A DNA stretch of 64,000 bases from Ga0077560 sp046330435. Its GTDB lineage: Bacteria > Actinomycetota > Thermoleophilia > Miltoncostaeales > Miltoncostaeaceae. The position numbers were made by a program, and so were the translations under genes. The stretch is taken from assembly GCA_046330435.1 (NCBI GenBank), contig JAXLST010000005.1, forward strand, positions 248,001 through 312,000, written 5' to 3'. Positions 52,968 through 64,000 of this stretch are shown one piece after another (positions within the stretch are counted from its first letter, which is position 1; each line of letters begins with the position of its first letter). A model generated the notes under the pieces. The model was not told the DNA's origin, ran no database searches, and saw only the letters and a list, made by a program, of their open reading frames with translations.

Positions 52968-54388
52968 TCAGGCCGATGCCCGCACCGGCTGCTCGAAACG
53001 CAGCTTCAGCGGGGTGTCGGGGACGGGGATGGGGTACTCGCCGGTGAAGCACGCCCGGCAGAACCGGTCGGCGGGGAGGCCCATGGCGCGCTGCAGGCCG
53101 TCCAGCGACAGGTAGGCGAGCGTGGTGGCGCCGGTCATCTCGGCGATCTCCTCCACGGTCATCGACGCCGCCACCAGCTCCTTCCGGCTGGGCATGTCGA
53201 TCCCGTAGAAGCACGGCCACGCCAGCGGCGGGCTGGAGATGCGCATGTGGATCTCGCTGGCCCCGGCCTCGCGCAGCATCGACACCACCTGCTGGGTGGT
53301 GTTGCCGCGCACGATGGAGTCGTCGACCACGATGAGGCGCTTGCCGTCGATGATCTCCCGTAGCGGGTTGAACTTGAGCTTGACGCCGCTGCGGCGCAGC
53401 TCCTGGTCGGGCTGGATGAAGCTGCGGCCCACGTACCGGTTGCGGACGACCGCCTCCGCGTACGGGATGCCCGACTCCTGGGCGTAGCCGATGGCGGCCG
53501 GCGTGCCGCTGTCGGGCAGGCCCACCACCAGGTCGGCCTCCACGGGCTGCTCGTGGGCGAGCTGGACGCCCATCGCGCGGCGCTGGCCCCACACGCTGGA
53601 CCCCTCCAGCCGGCTGTCGGGCCGGGCGAAGTAGATGCTCTCGAAGATGCAGAGCCGCGGTTCGGCGGGCGGGAGGGCCTGGCGGCTCTCCGCGTCGCGC
53701 TCGGTGATGCGCACGGCCTCGCCGGGGCGGATGTCGCGCACGTACTCGGCGCCCACCTGGTCCAGGGCGCAGGTCTCGCTGGCGACGCACAGGCCGCCGC
53801 CCTCGAACCGGCCCAGCACCAGCGGGCGCACGCCGTGCGCGTCGCGGAACGCCACCAGCTCGCTGTCGCTCAGCGCGACCGCCGAGTAGGCGCCCACCAG
53901 CTTCGGCATCACGGCGACCACCGCGTCCAGCAGGGAGCCCGGCTCCCGTGACAGCAGCGCGGCGATGAGCTCGGAGTCGGTGGTGGCGCGCAGCGGGTCG
54001 GGGTCGTCGGCGACCATCGTCCGCAGCTCGTCGGTGTTGGTGAGGTTGCCGTTGTGGCCCAGGGCCACCATGCCCGCGCCGCGGTTGCGGGTGACCGGCT
54101 GCGCGTTGTCCCACTTGTTCGCGCCGGTGGTGGAGTAGCGCACGTGCCCGATCGCGGCGTCGCCGGTGAGCCCGCGCAGGGCGGGCTCGTCGAACACCGC
54201 GCTCACCAGGCCCAGGTCGCGCTGCACCATCACGTGGCCGTCGTCGCTCACCGCGATGCCCGCGCTCTCCTGCCCGCGGTGCTGCAGCGCGTGCAGGGCG
54301 AAGAACGCCAGGCGGGACACGTCGCGGCCGGGGGCCACCAGGCCCACCACGCCGCACTCCTCGTGCAGGTCGTCGAGGAAGGGTGCGC

Positions 54389-54392
<4 letters not shown>
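52968..54392 (-). CDS. purF: Amidophosphoribosyltransferase (4Fe-4S type)
   Basis: The committed step, making phosphoribosylamine from PRPP and glutamine. The 474-residue product has a 12-residue propeptide before the nucleophile Cys13 (EECGVVGLV), glutaminase motifs HRGQESAGI and GHNGNLTN, and the PRPP loop VVDDSIVRGNTTQQ. Four extra Cys in CIFESIYFARPDS, WPCFYGID and FCRACFTGEYP are where the B. subtilis-type enzyme holds its 4Fe-4S cluster, so the enzyme is likely oxygen-sensitive. The GTG overlaps the purL stop. Confidence 0.97.
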
Positions 54393-56559
<2,167 letters not shown>

Positions 56560-56563
<4 letters not shown>

Positions 56564-57192
56564 GAGCGCACGAGGGCCGAGATGAGCCCGAGGCCGTCCA
56601 CGGATCCCAGCAGCGGGTCCACGGCCTCCTCCGGGTGGGGCATGAGGCCCATGACGTTGCCCTTCTCGTTCGCCACGCCGGCCACCGCGTCCACGGCGCC
56701 CAGCGGGTTCTCGCCGCGGTACCGCAGCACCACGCGGGCGGAGGACGGGTCGCCGTACCAGGCGCCGTCGTGGTTCTTCACCGGGATGCTCAGCGGGCCG
56801 ATGAGGCCGGAGGTGAACGGGGTGCCGCCGTCGGCGATGTCCAGCTCCACCTGGCGGCACACGAAGGACAGGCTGGCATTGGTGCGCAGCGCGCCGGGCA
56901 GCAGGCCGCTCTCGCACAGCACCTGGAAGCCGTTGCAGATGCCCAGCACCAGGCCGCCGGCCTCGGCGTGGCGGCGCACGGCGCCCATGATGGGCGAGCG
57001 GGAGGCGATGGCCCCCGGGCGCAGGTGGTCGCCGTAGGAGAAGCCGCCGGGGATGATCACGGCGTGGGTGCCGGCGGGCAGCTCGGCGTCCTGGTGCCAG
57101 GCCGGCGCGGCGTCCCCGCCCGCGGCCCGCACGGCGCGGGCGGCGCTGTCGTGGTCCAGGGAGCCGGGGAAGCGGACGACGGCGACCGTCAT
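56560..57192 (-). CDS. purQ: Phosphoribosylformylglycinamidine synthase, glutaminase subunit
   Basis: A class I glutaminase of 210 residues that feeds ammonia to PurL. Nucleophile Cys86 in LGICNGFQVL, oxyanion region IPGGFSYGDHLRPGAIA, and the His186/Glu188 pair in MPHPEEA. Overlaps purS and purL by 4 nt each, which favours equal production of the three subunits. Confidence 0.96.
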
Positions 57193-57424
57193 CCGGCCTC
57201 CACCGTCACCGTGAAGTCCTCGATGAGCGGGTTCGCCAGCAGCTCCTCGCACATCCGGCGGGCCTCGGCCTCGGGGTCGGGGCCGTGCACCGTCAGCTCG
57301 ATGCGCTTGCCGACGCGGACGTCGTCGACCCCGTCGAAGCCCAGGCGCCCCAGCGCGCCCTGCACCGCCTGCCCCTGGGGGTCCAGGACCCCCTCGCGCG
57401 GCATGACGGTCACCACGACCCGGG

Positions 57425-57428
<4 letters not shown>
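57189..57428 (-). CDS. purS: Phosphoribosylformylglycinamidine synthase subunit PurS
   Basis: A 79-residue PurS: VVVTVMPREGVLDPQGQAVQGALGRLGF, VRVGKRIELTV, and MCEELLANPLIEDFTVTV. It bridges PurL and PurQ and allows ammonia channelling. Overlaps purC and purQ by 4 nt. Confidence 0.95.
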
Positions 57429-58320
<892 letters not shown>

Positions 58321-58324
<4 letters not shown>

Positions 58325-59616
58325 AGGGCCTCCACGCGCTCCATCACGGTGCCGACGTGCCGCAGGTACCAGGAGGGGTCGAACACCTCCGCGAGGGCCG
58401 CCTCGTCCATCACCGCCGTCACCTCGGGGTCGGCGGCCAGCAGGTCGCGCAGGGGCGTGCCGGTGTCCCAGCACCGCATGGCGTTGCGCTGCACCAGGGA
58501 GTAGGCCTGCTCGCGGGTGAGCCCGCGCTCCACCAGGCTCAGCAGCACGCGCTGGCTGAACACCAGGCCGCCCGAGCTCCACAGCACCTCGAGCATCCGC
58601 TCGGGGTACACCACCAGCCCCTCCACCAAGCGCTTGGAGATGTGCAGCAGGTAGTCGAGCGCCAGGAAGGCGTCGGGCAGGATCACGCGCTCCACGGAGG
58701 AGTGGCTGATGTCCCGCTCGTGCCACAGCGCCACGTCCTCCATCGCCGCCACGGCGTGGCCGCGCACGACGCGGGCGAGGCCGCTGATGCGCTCCCCGGT
58801 GATGGGATTGCGCTTGTGGGGCATGGCCGAGCTGCCCTTCTGGCCCACGGTGAAGGCCTCCTCGGCCTCCCGCACCTCGGTGCGCTGCAGATGGCGCAGC
58901 TCGGTGGCCAGCCGGTCCAGCGAGCTCGCGGCGACGGCCATCTGGGTCACCAGGTCGGCGTGCCGGTCGCGGGCGACGACCTGCGTGGAGGCGGGCTCGG
59001 CGCCCAGGCCCAGCTCGTCCAGCACCTCGAGCTCCAGCTCGGGGGAGAGCGTGGCGTACGTGCCCACGGCCCCGGACAGGGCCCCGAACGACGCCTGGTC
59101 GATGGCGCGCCGCAGGCGCTCCTCGTTGCGGCGGCTCTCCATCGCGAACGTCGCCATCTTGAGCCCGAAGCTGGTGGGCTCGGCGTGCACGCCGTGGGTG
59201 CGGCCCACGCACACGGTGTCGCGGTGCTTCAGCGCCAGGGCCTTCAGCGCGGCGGTCAGGGCGGCCTGCCCCTCCAGCACGATCTCGCCGGAGCGCTTGA
59301 TCGCGAGCGCGAGCCCCGTGTCCAGGACGTCGCTGGAGGTCATCCCGTAGTGGACCCAGCGGGAGGCGGGGCCGATGCGCTCGTTCACGTCGGTGAGGAA
59401 CGCCACCACGTCGTGGTTGAGGGTCTTCTCCAGCTCCAGGGAGCGCTCGACGCTGAACCCGGCCTTCGCCTCGATCTCGGCGAGGTCCTCCGCGGGAATC
59501 ACCCCGCGCCGGGCCCACGCCCGGCACACGGCCAGCTCCACCTCGAGCCAGCGGCCCAGCTTGGCCTCCTCGGTCCACACGGCCGACATCGCCGGCCGCG
59601 AGTACCGCGGGATCAC
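58321..59616 (-). CDS. purB: Adenylosuccinate lyase
   Basis: PurB splits SAICAR to AICAR and also adenylosuccinate to AMP. The 431-residue product has HYGMTSSDVLDT, His141 in GRTHGVHAEP and the flexible signature loop GSSAMPHKRNP (about 261-271) with catalytic Ser. The GTG at 59616 gives the usual N-terminal IPRYSRPAM. Overlaps purD and purC. Confidence 0.97.
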
Positions 59617-60881
59617 AGGCCCGCCGCGATGTCGCGTCGCATCTGCATGCCCTCCCAGGTGATGTTCGCGGCGGCCGCGTAGGCGGCGGCGCGCGCGTCG
59701 GCGACCGACGCGCCGAGCTTGGCGACGGCCAGGACGCGCCCGCCCGCCGTCACGATGTCGCCGTCCGCGTTGCGGGCGGTCCCGGCGTGGTTCACCTCGG
59801 CGCCCGCGGCGGCCGCGGCCTCCAGCCCGTGGATCACGTCGCCCCGGGCGGGCGTGCCGGGGTAGCCCGCGGCGGCGAGCACGACGGCCACGCACGCGCC
59901 GGGGGTGACCTGCACCGGCCGGTCGGCGAGCGTGCCGTCGGCGACGGAGATCAGCAGCTCCAGCGGGTCCTCCGAGAGCCGCGGCAGCAGCGCCTGCGTC
60001 TCGGGGTCGCCGAAGCGGGTGTTGAACTCCAGCACCTTCGGGCCGTCCGGGGTCATCATGAGCCCCGCGTAGAGGACGCCGTTGAAGGCGATCCCGCGCC
60101 GCGCCAGCTCGGCCAGCACCGGCCGGTGCACGCGCTCCACCAGCTCGTCGGCGAGCTCGTCCGGGATGTCCGGCACCGGGGACACCGAGCCCATCCCGCC
60201 GGTGTTGGGGCCGGTGTTGCCCTCGCCGATGGGCTTGTAGTCGCGGGCGGCGGGGAACCGGGCGACGGCCTGGCCGGCGCAGACCGCCAGCAGGGACACC
60301 TCGTTGCCGGTGAGGCCCTCCTCCACCACGACCACGGCGCCGGCGTCGCCGAAGGCGCGCCGCTCGATGCTCGCCTCCAGCGCCTCGCGCGCCTCGTCGG
60401 CGGTGCGCGCCACCACGACGCCCTTGCCGGCCGCCAGGCCGTCGGCCTTCACCGCCACCGGCAGCCCGAACTCCTCGACCGCGCGCATGCCGTCGGCCAC
60501 GGTGGTGACCGTCGCGGCGCGGGCGGTCGGCACGCCGGCGGCGAGCATCACGTCCTTCGCGAAGGCCTTGCTGCCCTCCAGGCGCGCGGCGTCCGCCCCG
60601 GGGCCCACGGTGAGGATGCCCTCCGCGCGCAGCGCGTCGGCGACGCCCGCCACCAGCGGGGCCTCCGGGCCGATCACCACCAGGTCCGCGCCCACCTCGC
60701 GGGCGACGCGCACGACCGCGGCGCCGTCGGTCTCCTCGACGGGCACGCACTCGGCGTCCAGCGCGATGCCGGCGTTGCCGGACGCGCAGACCACACGCGG
60801 GTTGCCCGACGACCGCGCGAGCGCCCTGACGAGGGCATGCTCGCGACCTCCCCCGCCGACCACCAGCACGGTCCTTCGCAC
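59613..60881 (-). CDS. purD: Phosphoribosylamine--glycine ligase
   Basis: PurD, an ATP-grasp enzyme, couples phosphoribosylamine to glycine. The 422-residue product starts VRRTVLVVGGGGREHALVRAL and has GPEAPLVAGVADAL, GSKAFAKDVM, VAVKADGLAAGKGVVVA, DYKPIGEGNTGPNTGGMGS and VLEFNTRFGDPETQ. GTG 60881 is the start just before the first strand. First gene of the ten-gene pur operon; the 66-nt region upstream is shared with a divergent small gene and contains a GGCCC/GGGCC hairpin (60904-60917). Confidence 0.96.
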   Translation of the reverse strand: MRRTVLVVGGGGREHALVRALARSSGNPRVVCASGNAGIALDAECVPVEETDGAAVVRVAREVGADLVVIGPEAPLVAGVADALRAEGILTVGPGADAARLEGSKAFAKDVMLAAGVPTARAATVTTVADGMRAVEEFGLPVAVKADGLAAGKGVVVARTADEAREALEASIERRAFGDAGAVVVVEEGLTGNEVSLLAVCAGQAVARFPAARDYKPIGEGNTGPNTGGMGSVSPVPDIPDELADELVERVHRPVLAELARRGIAFNGVLYAGLMMTPDGPKVLEFNTRFGDPETQALLPRLSEDPLELLISVADGTLADRPVQVTPGACVAVVLAAAGYPGTPARGDVIHGLEAAAAAGAEVNHAGTARNADGDIVTAGGRVLAVAKLGASVADARAAAYAAAANITWEGMQMRRDIAAGL

Positions 60882-60932
60882 GCCGCGGACTCTCGCACAT
60901 CCGAGGCCCCTTTGGGCCGGCGGGGGCGGCGC

Positions 60933-60938
60933 TACGAT
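60933..60938 (+). promoter_or_regulatory. Candidate -10 element of the small membrane protein gene
   Basis: TACGAT, 6 nt before an in-frame GTG (60945) and 9 nt before the ATG at 60948. Confidence 0.45.
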
Positions 60939-60947
60939 CAGCCGGTG

Positions 60948-61310
60948 ATGGATGGCCCGGCACCGGACGGCCTCGCCGCCCGCGAGGCGCAGCGCGCGCT
61001 CATCGTGGAGGCGCTCGCCGGCCTGCGCGACGCGCACGATCCCGAGGCCGCCGCCCGCGACGTGATGCGCGCGCTGGACGCGTACATCGACTCCGCCCCG
61101 CGGCGCTCGCGGGAGACCCCCGTCACCGACTACTCCCGCTCCGCGGCGGTGTCCGACCAGCGCGAGGCCCGCTGGGCCATGTGGGCCGTGCTGGGCTGCG
61201 CCGTCCTGGCGACGATCGTCGCGGCGGTCGTGCTCGAGGGCGGGTTGCTCGCCGGCGTGGTGATGGTGGGCATCTGGGTCACCGCGCTGTTCGCGCTGGT
61301 GAGCTCCTGA
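60948..61310 (+). CDS. Small membrane protein of unknown function
   Basis: A 120-residue protein: a soluble helical N-terminal half (EAQRALIVEALAGLRDAHDPEAAARDVMRALDAYIDS) and two C-terminal transmembrane helices (about 77-95 and 99-117) joined by LEGG. I do not recognise a family. It is divergent from purD. An in-frame GTG (60945) lies directly before the ATG. Confidence 0.65.
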   Translation: MDGPAPDGLAAREAQRALIVEALAGLRDAHDPEAAARDVMRALDAYIDSAPRRSRETPVTDYSRSAAVSDQREARWAMWAVLGCAVLATIVAAVVLEGGLLAGVVMVGIWVTALFALVSS

Positions 61311-61410
61311 GGCGCTGAGGGGGCGAAAAGTTCGCTACGAGCGGAGTTTTCTGGGCAACATGTCGAGATAGCACCCGACATTCGCGGGCCGGCCGCGTTT
61401 TCAGGGTCAG

Positions 61411-62109
61411 ATGATCGACTGGTTCCCCCCGATCGACCCGCCGCGCACCGACACCCCCAACGGGCGGCTCATGCTGCGCTGGCGCACGCTCGTCGGCCTG
61501 CGGCAGCTCGCGCGCAGCGTCGACGCGAAGGACCCGTCCACCACGGGGCACTCGGAGCGCGTCGCCCGCCTGGTGGTGTCGCTCGCCGATGCGCTCGGCT
61601 GGTCGGCCCGTGACGCGGAGCGCCTGGCCGAGGCATCGCTGGTGCACGACGTCGGCAAGGTCGCCCTGCCGGACGAGGTCCTGTGCAAGCCGGGACCGCT
61701 CACCCCCGAGGAGTACGCCCTGGTGCGGACCCACGCCGCGGTGGGCGCGTCGATCGTCGCAGTGGCGCTGGACGTCGACCAGACGCTGTGGGTGCTCCAC
61801 CACCACGAGCGGTGGGACGGCGGCGGGTACCCGCACGGCCTGTCCGGCCGCGAGATCCCGGCGGGAGCGTCACTGCTCGCCGTCGCCGACGCGTACGACG
61901 CCATGACCACGCGCCCGTCGTCGGGGGCGCTGTCCAAGGGCGAGGCGCTGGAGGAGTGCTTCAGCGAGGCCGGGGCCCAGTTCGCCCCCTGGGCCGTGGC
62001 CGCCCTCCCCGCCGCGCTGCGCCGCATGGAGCGCCGCTCGTGGCCGCGCGCCGTCCCGCAACCGCTGGCGATGATGCCCTCAGCCGCGGAGGCGGGCGGA
62101 GCAGCCTGA
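61411..62109 (+). CDS. HD-GYP domain protein (candidate c-di-GMP phosphodiesterase)
   Basis: A 232-residue cytoplasmic protein that is mostly one HD-GYP domain (about 25-180): DPSTTGHSERVARL (His47), LVHDVGKVALPDEVL (His79-Asp80), THAAVGASI (His108), LHHHERWDGGGYPHGLSGREIP (GYP signature at about 139-141) and AVADAYDAMT. All metal ligands of the two-iron type are present, so it should cleave c-di-GMP or a related dinucleotide. It has no receiver or membrane sensor domain. A 100-nt region upstream is more AT-rich and holds the promoter. No GGDEF partner is in the window. Confidence 0.88.
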   Translation: MIDWFPPIDPPRTDTPNGRLMLRWRTLVGLRQLARSVDAKDPSTTGHSERVARLVVSLADALGWSARDAERLAEASLVHDVGKVALPDEVLCKPGPLTPEEYALVRTHAAVGASIVAVALDVDQTLWVLHHHERWDGGGYPHGLSGREIPAGASLLAVADAYDAMTTRPSSGALSKGEALEECFSEAGAQFAPWAVAALPAALRRMERRSWPRAVPQPLAMMPSAAEAGGAA

Positions 62110-62112
62110 CGC

Positions 62113-62140
62113 CCCCCGGGGGAGTGCCCTCCCCCGGGGG
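62113..62140 (+). terminator. Hairpin terminator after the HD-GYP gene
   Basis: CCCCCGGGGGAG-TGCC-CTCCCCCGGGGG, a perfect 12-bp stem with a 4-nt loop starting 3 nt after the stop codon. Confidence 0.65.
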
Positions 62141-62320
62141 TCCAGGCACCCCGCCGCAGCGCCCTCGACGGGTGGGGAGGGCCGGCCGCCGACCGGGGAG
62201 TCTGTCGGCGTTTCTGGCGTTCCCGCGTGGAGCGGGCGCGCGCTCCCGGAGTTGAATCCGGCACCCGGCATGGCCGCTCGACCAGCGCGATGGACCGCCC
62301 TTCTCCGACCCGGGTGAACC

Positions 62321-64000
62321 GTGGGCACCGTCGCCGTCAGCCGCCAGCAGGCTCCGCCCCCGCATTCCGCGCTGGGCGACGCCGCGCTCGCCCGGCTGGT
62401 GCAGTCCGGGGACGCGCGCGCCTTCGACGTGCTGTTCATGCGCTTCCGGGACGTGCTGTTCAAGTACTGCTGGACGATCACCGGCAACCGCGAGGACGCG
62501 GAGGAGGCGGTCGGCACCGCGATGGCCAACGCCCACCGCGCGCTGGTGGAGGGCCGGGTGCCCCGCGAGCTGGTGGTGAAGCCCTGGCTCATGCGGATCG
62601 CCCACAACGCCGCGGTCAGCATCATCCGGGTGCGCCCCCCGGTGGCACCGGACGTGGACGCCGACGACCTCCCGGGCGGCGGCGGCCCTCACGAGCGGCT
62701 GGAGCAGCGCGAGCGCCTGCGCGGCCTGCTCGCCGACATCGGGGCCCTGCCGGAGCGCCAGCGCGCCGCCCTGATGATGCGCGAGGTCGGCGGCCTGTCC
62801 CATGCCCTGGTGGCCGGGGCCCTCGGCACGTCGCCCGAGGACGCCCGCCGCCTGGTCCACGACGCCCGCATGGCGCTGGCGGACAGCCAGGCCGGCCGCG
62901 ACGACGCCTGCCACGCGGTGCGCAGCCGCATCGCCGAGGGCGACGGCCGGGTGCTGCGCAGCCGCCGCACCGCCGCCCACCTGCGCGAGTGCGAGGCGTG
63001 CAGCCTCTTCGCCCAGGCGGAGCGCGACCGCCGGCGCCGCCTGGCGGCCTGGTTCCCGGTGGCCCCGGCGCTGGCGGCGAAGTCCGTGGTGGCCTCCCTG
63101 GCCGGCGGTGCGGCGGCGGGCGGCGCGGGCGCGGGGGCCGGGTCGTCGTCGGGTGGTTCGGGCGGCGGCTTCGGCATGGGCGGCGCGGTGGCCGCCGGCG
63201 TCGCGGCGGCGGCCGGCCTGGCCGTGGCCGCGGCGATGTTCACAGGGATCCTGTCCGGGGGCGGCGCCGGGGGCGGCGCCTTCACCACCGGGCAGTCGGG
63301 TTCCCCGGCGGGGGGGAGCGGGGGCTCCCCCGGCGGTCCGGGCGGCGGCAGCGGGTCGGGGTCGCCGCGTCCGAGCACCGCATCGCCCGCCGGGGACGAC
63401 CGGGCCGGCGTGACGGCATCATCGCCGAGTGCCCCCTCCCGGCAGGCCGGTGCGCCGGCCGCGCCGGGCGGCGGCGGCGGTGCCGGCGCCGGCTCCGGTC
63501 CATCGACCACGCCCGCGTCCGTGCCGGGCGGCGGGTCCGGCTCCGGCGGGGGGACCACGCCGCCGGCGGGCAGCACGCCCACGGTCCCCGCGGCGGTGCC
63601 GGTCGCGCCCACGCCGCTTCCCGTGGGCGAGGTGAGCGGCCTCACCCCGCCGCCGCAGCCGCAGGTCGTCGCCGATCCCGCCGACCCGGCTCCCGCACCT
63701 GCCGCCGGGGGCCGCGACCCGGCACCCGCGGAGGCCGGCGCCGGCGGCCAGGACCCGGCTCCCGGCGCGGACCAGGGCGGCGGCAGCGGCGGCCAGCAGG
63801 GCGGAGACCAGGGGGCCGGCGGCACCAGCGGCAACGGTGACGGCACCAACGGGTCCAACGGCGCCAACCAGGGTGGCGGGGATGGCGGTACCACCGGCAA
63901 CGGCCAGGGCGCCGGTGGCGGCGGTCAGCAGGGCGCCGGCGGTCCGAACGGCAACGGCCCGCAGTGCGACACGGGGTCGGTGCTCGACCGCCTCCTGTGC
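62321..64000 (+). CDS. ECF sigma factor fused to anti-sigma-like zinc motif and membrane segment (cut by window end)
   Basis: The open frame runs from the GTG at 62321 (an in-frame stop at 62315 excludes a longer start) to the window end, 560 codons with no stop. Sigma region 2 is at about 22-95 (FDVLFMRFRDVLFKYCWTIT, EDAEEAVGTAMANAHRAL, KPWLMRIAHNAAVS) and region 4 at about 128-190 (LPERQRAALMMREVGGLSHA). A zinc-anti-sigma type HxxxCxxC follows (His220, Cys224, Cys227 in HLRECEAC), then one transmembrane helix (about 288-311) and a long Gly/Pro/Ser/Asn-rich tail outside the membrane. Such a fusion would keep the sigma factor at the membrane until released. Confidence 0.8.
   Translation, partial: MGTVAVSRQQAPPPHSALGDAALARLVQSGDARAFDVLFMRFRDVLFKYCWTITGNREDAEEAVGTAMANAHRALVEGRVPRELVVKPWLMRIAHNAAVSIIRVRPPVAPDVDADDLPGGGGPHERLEQRERLRGLLADIGALPERQRAALMMREVGGLSHALVAGALGTSPEDARRLVHDARMALADSQAGRDDACHAVRSRIAEGDGRVLRSRRTAAHLRECEACSLFAQAERDRRRRLAAWFPVAPALAAKSVVASLAGGAAAGGAGAGAGSSSGGSGGGFGMGGAVAAGVAAAAGLAVAAAMFTGILSGGGAGGGAFTTGQSGSPAGGSGGSPGGPGGGSGSGSPRPSTASPAGDDRAGVTASSPSAPSRQAGAPAAPGGGGGAGAGSGPSTTPASVPGGGSGSGGGTTPPAGSTPTVPAAVPVAPTPLPVGEVSGLTPPPQPQVVADPADPAPAPAAGGRDPAPAEAGAGGQDPAPGADQGGGSGGQQGGDQGAGGTSGNGDGTNGSNGANQGGGDGGTTGNGQGAGGGGQQGAGGPNGNGPQCDTGSVLDRLLC

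Overview
The window is about 73% GC and carries dense, mostly short-spaced genes that often overlap by 4 nt (GTGA or ATGA). There are no tRNAs, rRNAs, IS elements, prophage genes or CRISPR arrays, and no gene-free stretch reaches 300 bp. Base composition, heavy use of GTG/TTG starts, the PknB-type kinase, DevS/NarL-type signalling, RTX/DUF11 secreted proteins and many leaderless-looking promoters point to a chromosomal segment of a high-GC actinobacterium. A deep-branching class such as Thermoleophilia is my guess from gene content; no marker gene here proves it.

Layout. 0-8 kb: an end-truncated secreted protein, a GtrA-type membrane protein, a PLP aminotransferase coupled to D-Ala-D-Ala ligase, ketopantoate reductase, a crotonase-fold protein, ATP-dependent PEP carboxykinase and an NCS1-like permease. 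8-10 kb: an ECF sigma factor coupled to a single-pass membrane protein. 10-14.6 kb: cobalamin-dependent methionine synthase coupled to a small unknown protein and a macro-domain protein. 14.6-17.6 kb: an RTX protein, 3-methyladenine glycosylase Tag, a HAD phosphatase and a hotdog thioesterase. 17.4-21.8 kb: a fatty-acid synthesis operon (fabD-fabG-fabF-fabF plus a small membrane protein, no acpP). 21.9-26.2 kb: Ser/Thr kinase, S9 peptidase, MFS transporter. 26.3-28.2 kb: small unknowns, a YbaK-type deacylase and a DUF1697 protein.

28.2-34.9 kb is a DNA end-processing operon, nurA-herA-sbcD-sbcC, with the content of the archaeal HerA-NurA-Mre11-Rad50 cluster; the central part of sbcC is broken by several frame changes. 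35.0-43.2 kb holds a DsbA-like thioredoxin, a probable lipoprotein, a CBS-GTPase fusion, two universal stress proteins, a GNAT protein, and a coupled ald-histidine kinase-response regulator operon. This set recalls the mycobacterial dormancy (DosR) gene set. 43.2-49.8 kb is a cell-surface island: a trypsin-like protease with a C-terminal membrane anchor, two tandem DUF11-type secreted paralogues that share a conserved 160-nt leader, and a secreted metzincin-like protein that also has a candidate Cys-Gln thioester domain.

49.8-60.9 kb is one long purine operon, purD-B-C-S-Q-L-F-M-N-H, covering every step from PRPP to IMP except AIR carboxylation (purE/purK not in the window). 60.9-64 kb has a small membrane protein, an HD-GYP protein and a sigma factor fused to an anti-sigma-type zinc motif and membrane segment, cut by the window end.

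The observations most worth following are the repeated leader of the DUF11 genes, the metzincin plus thioester-like protein, the sigma/anti-sigma fusion, the NurA-HerA-SbcCD operon and the CBS-GTPase fusion.
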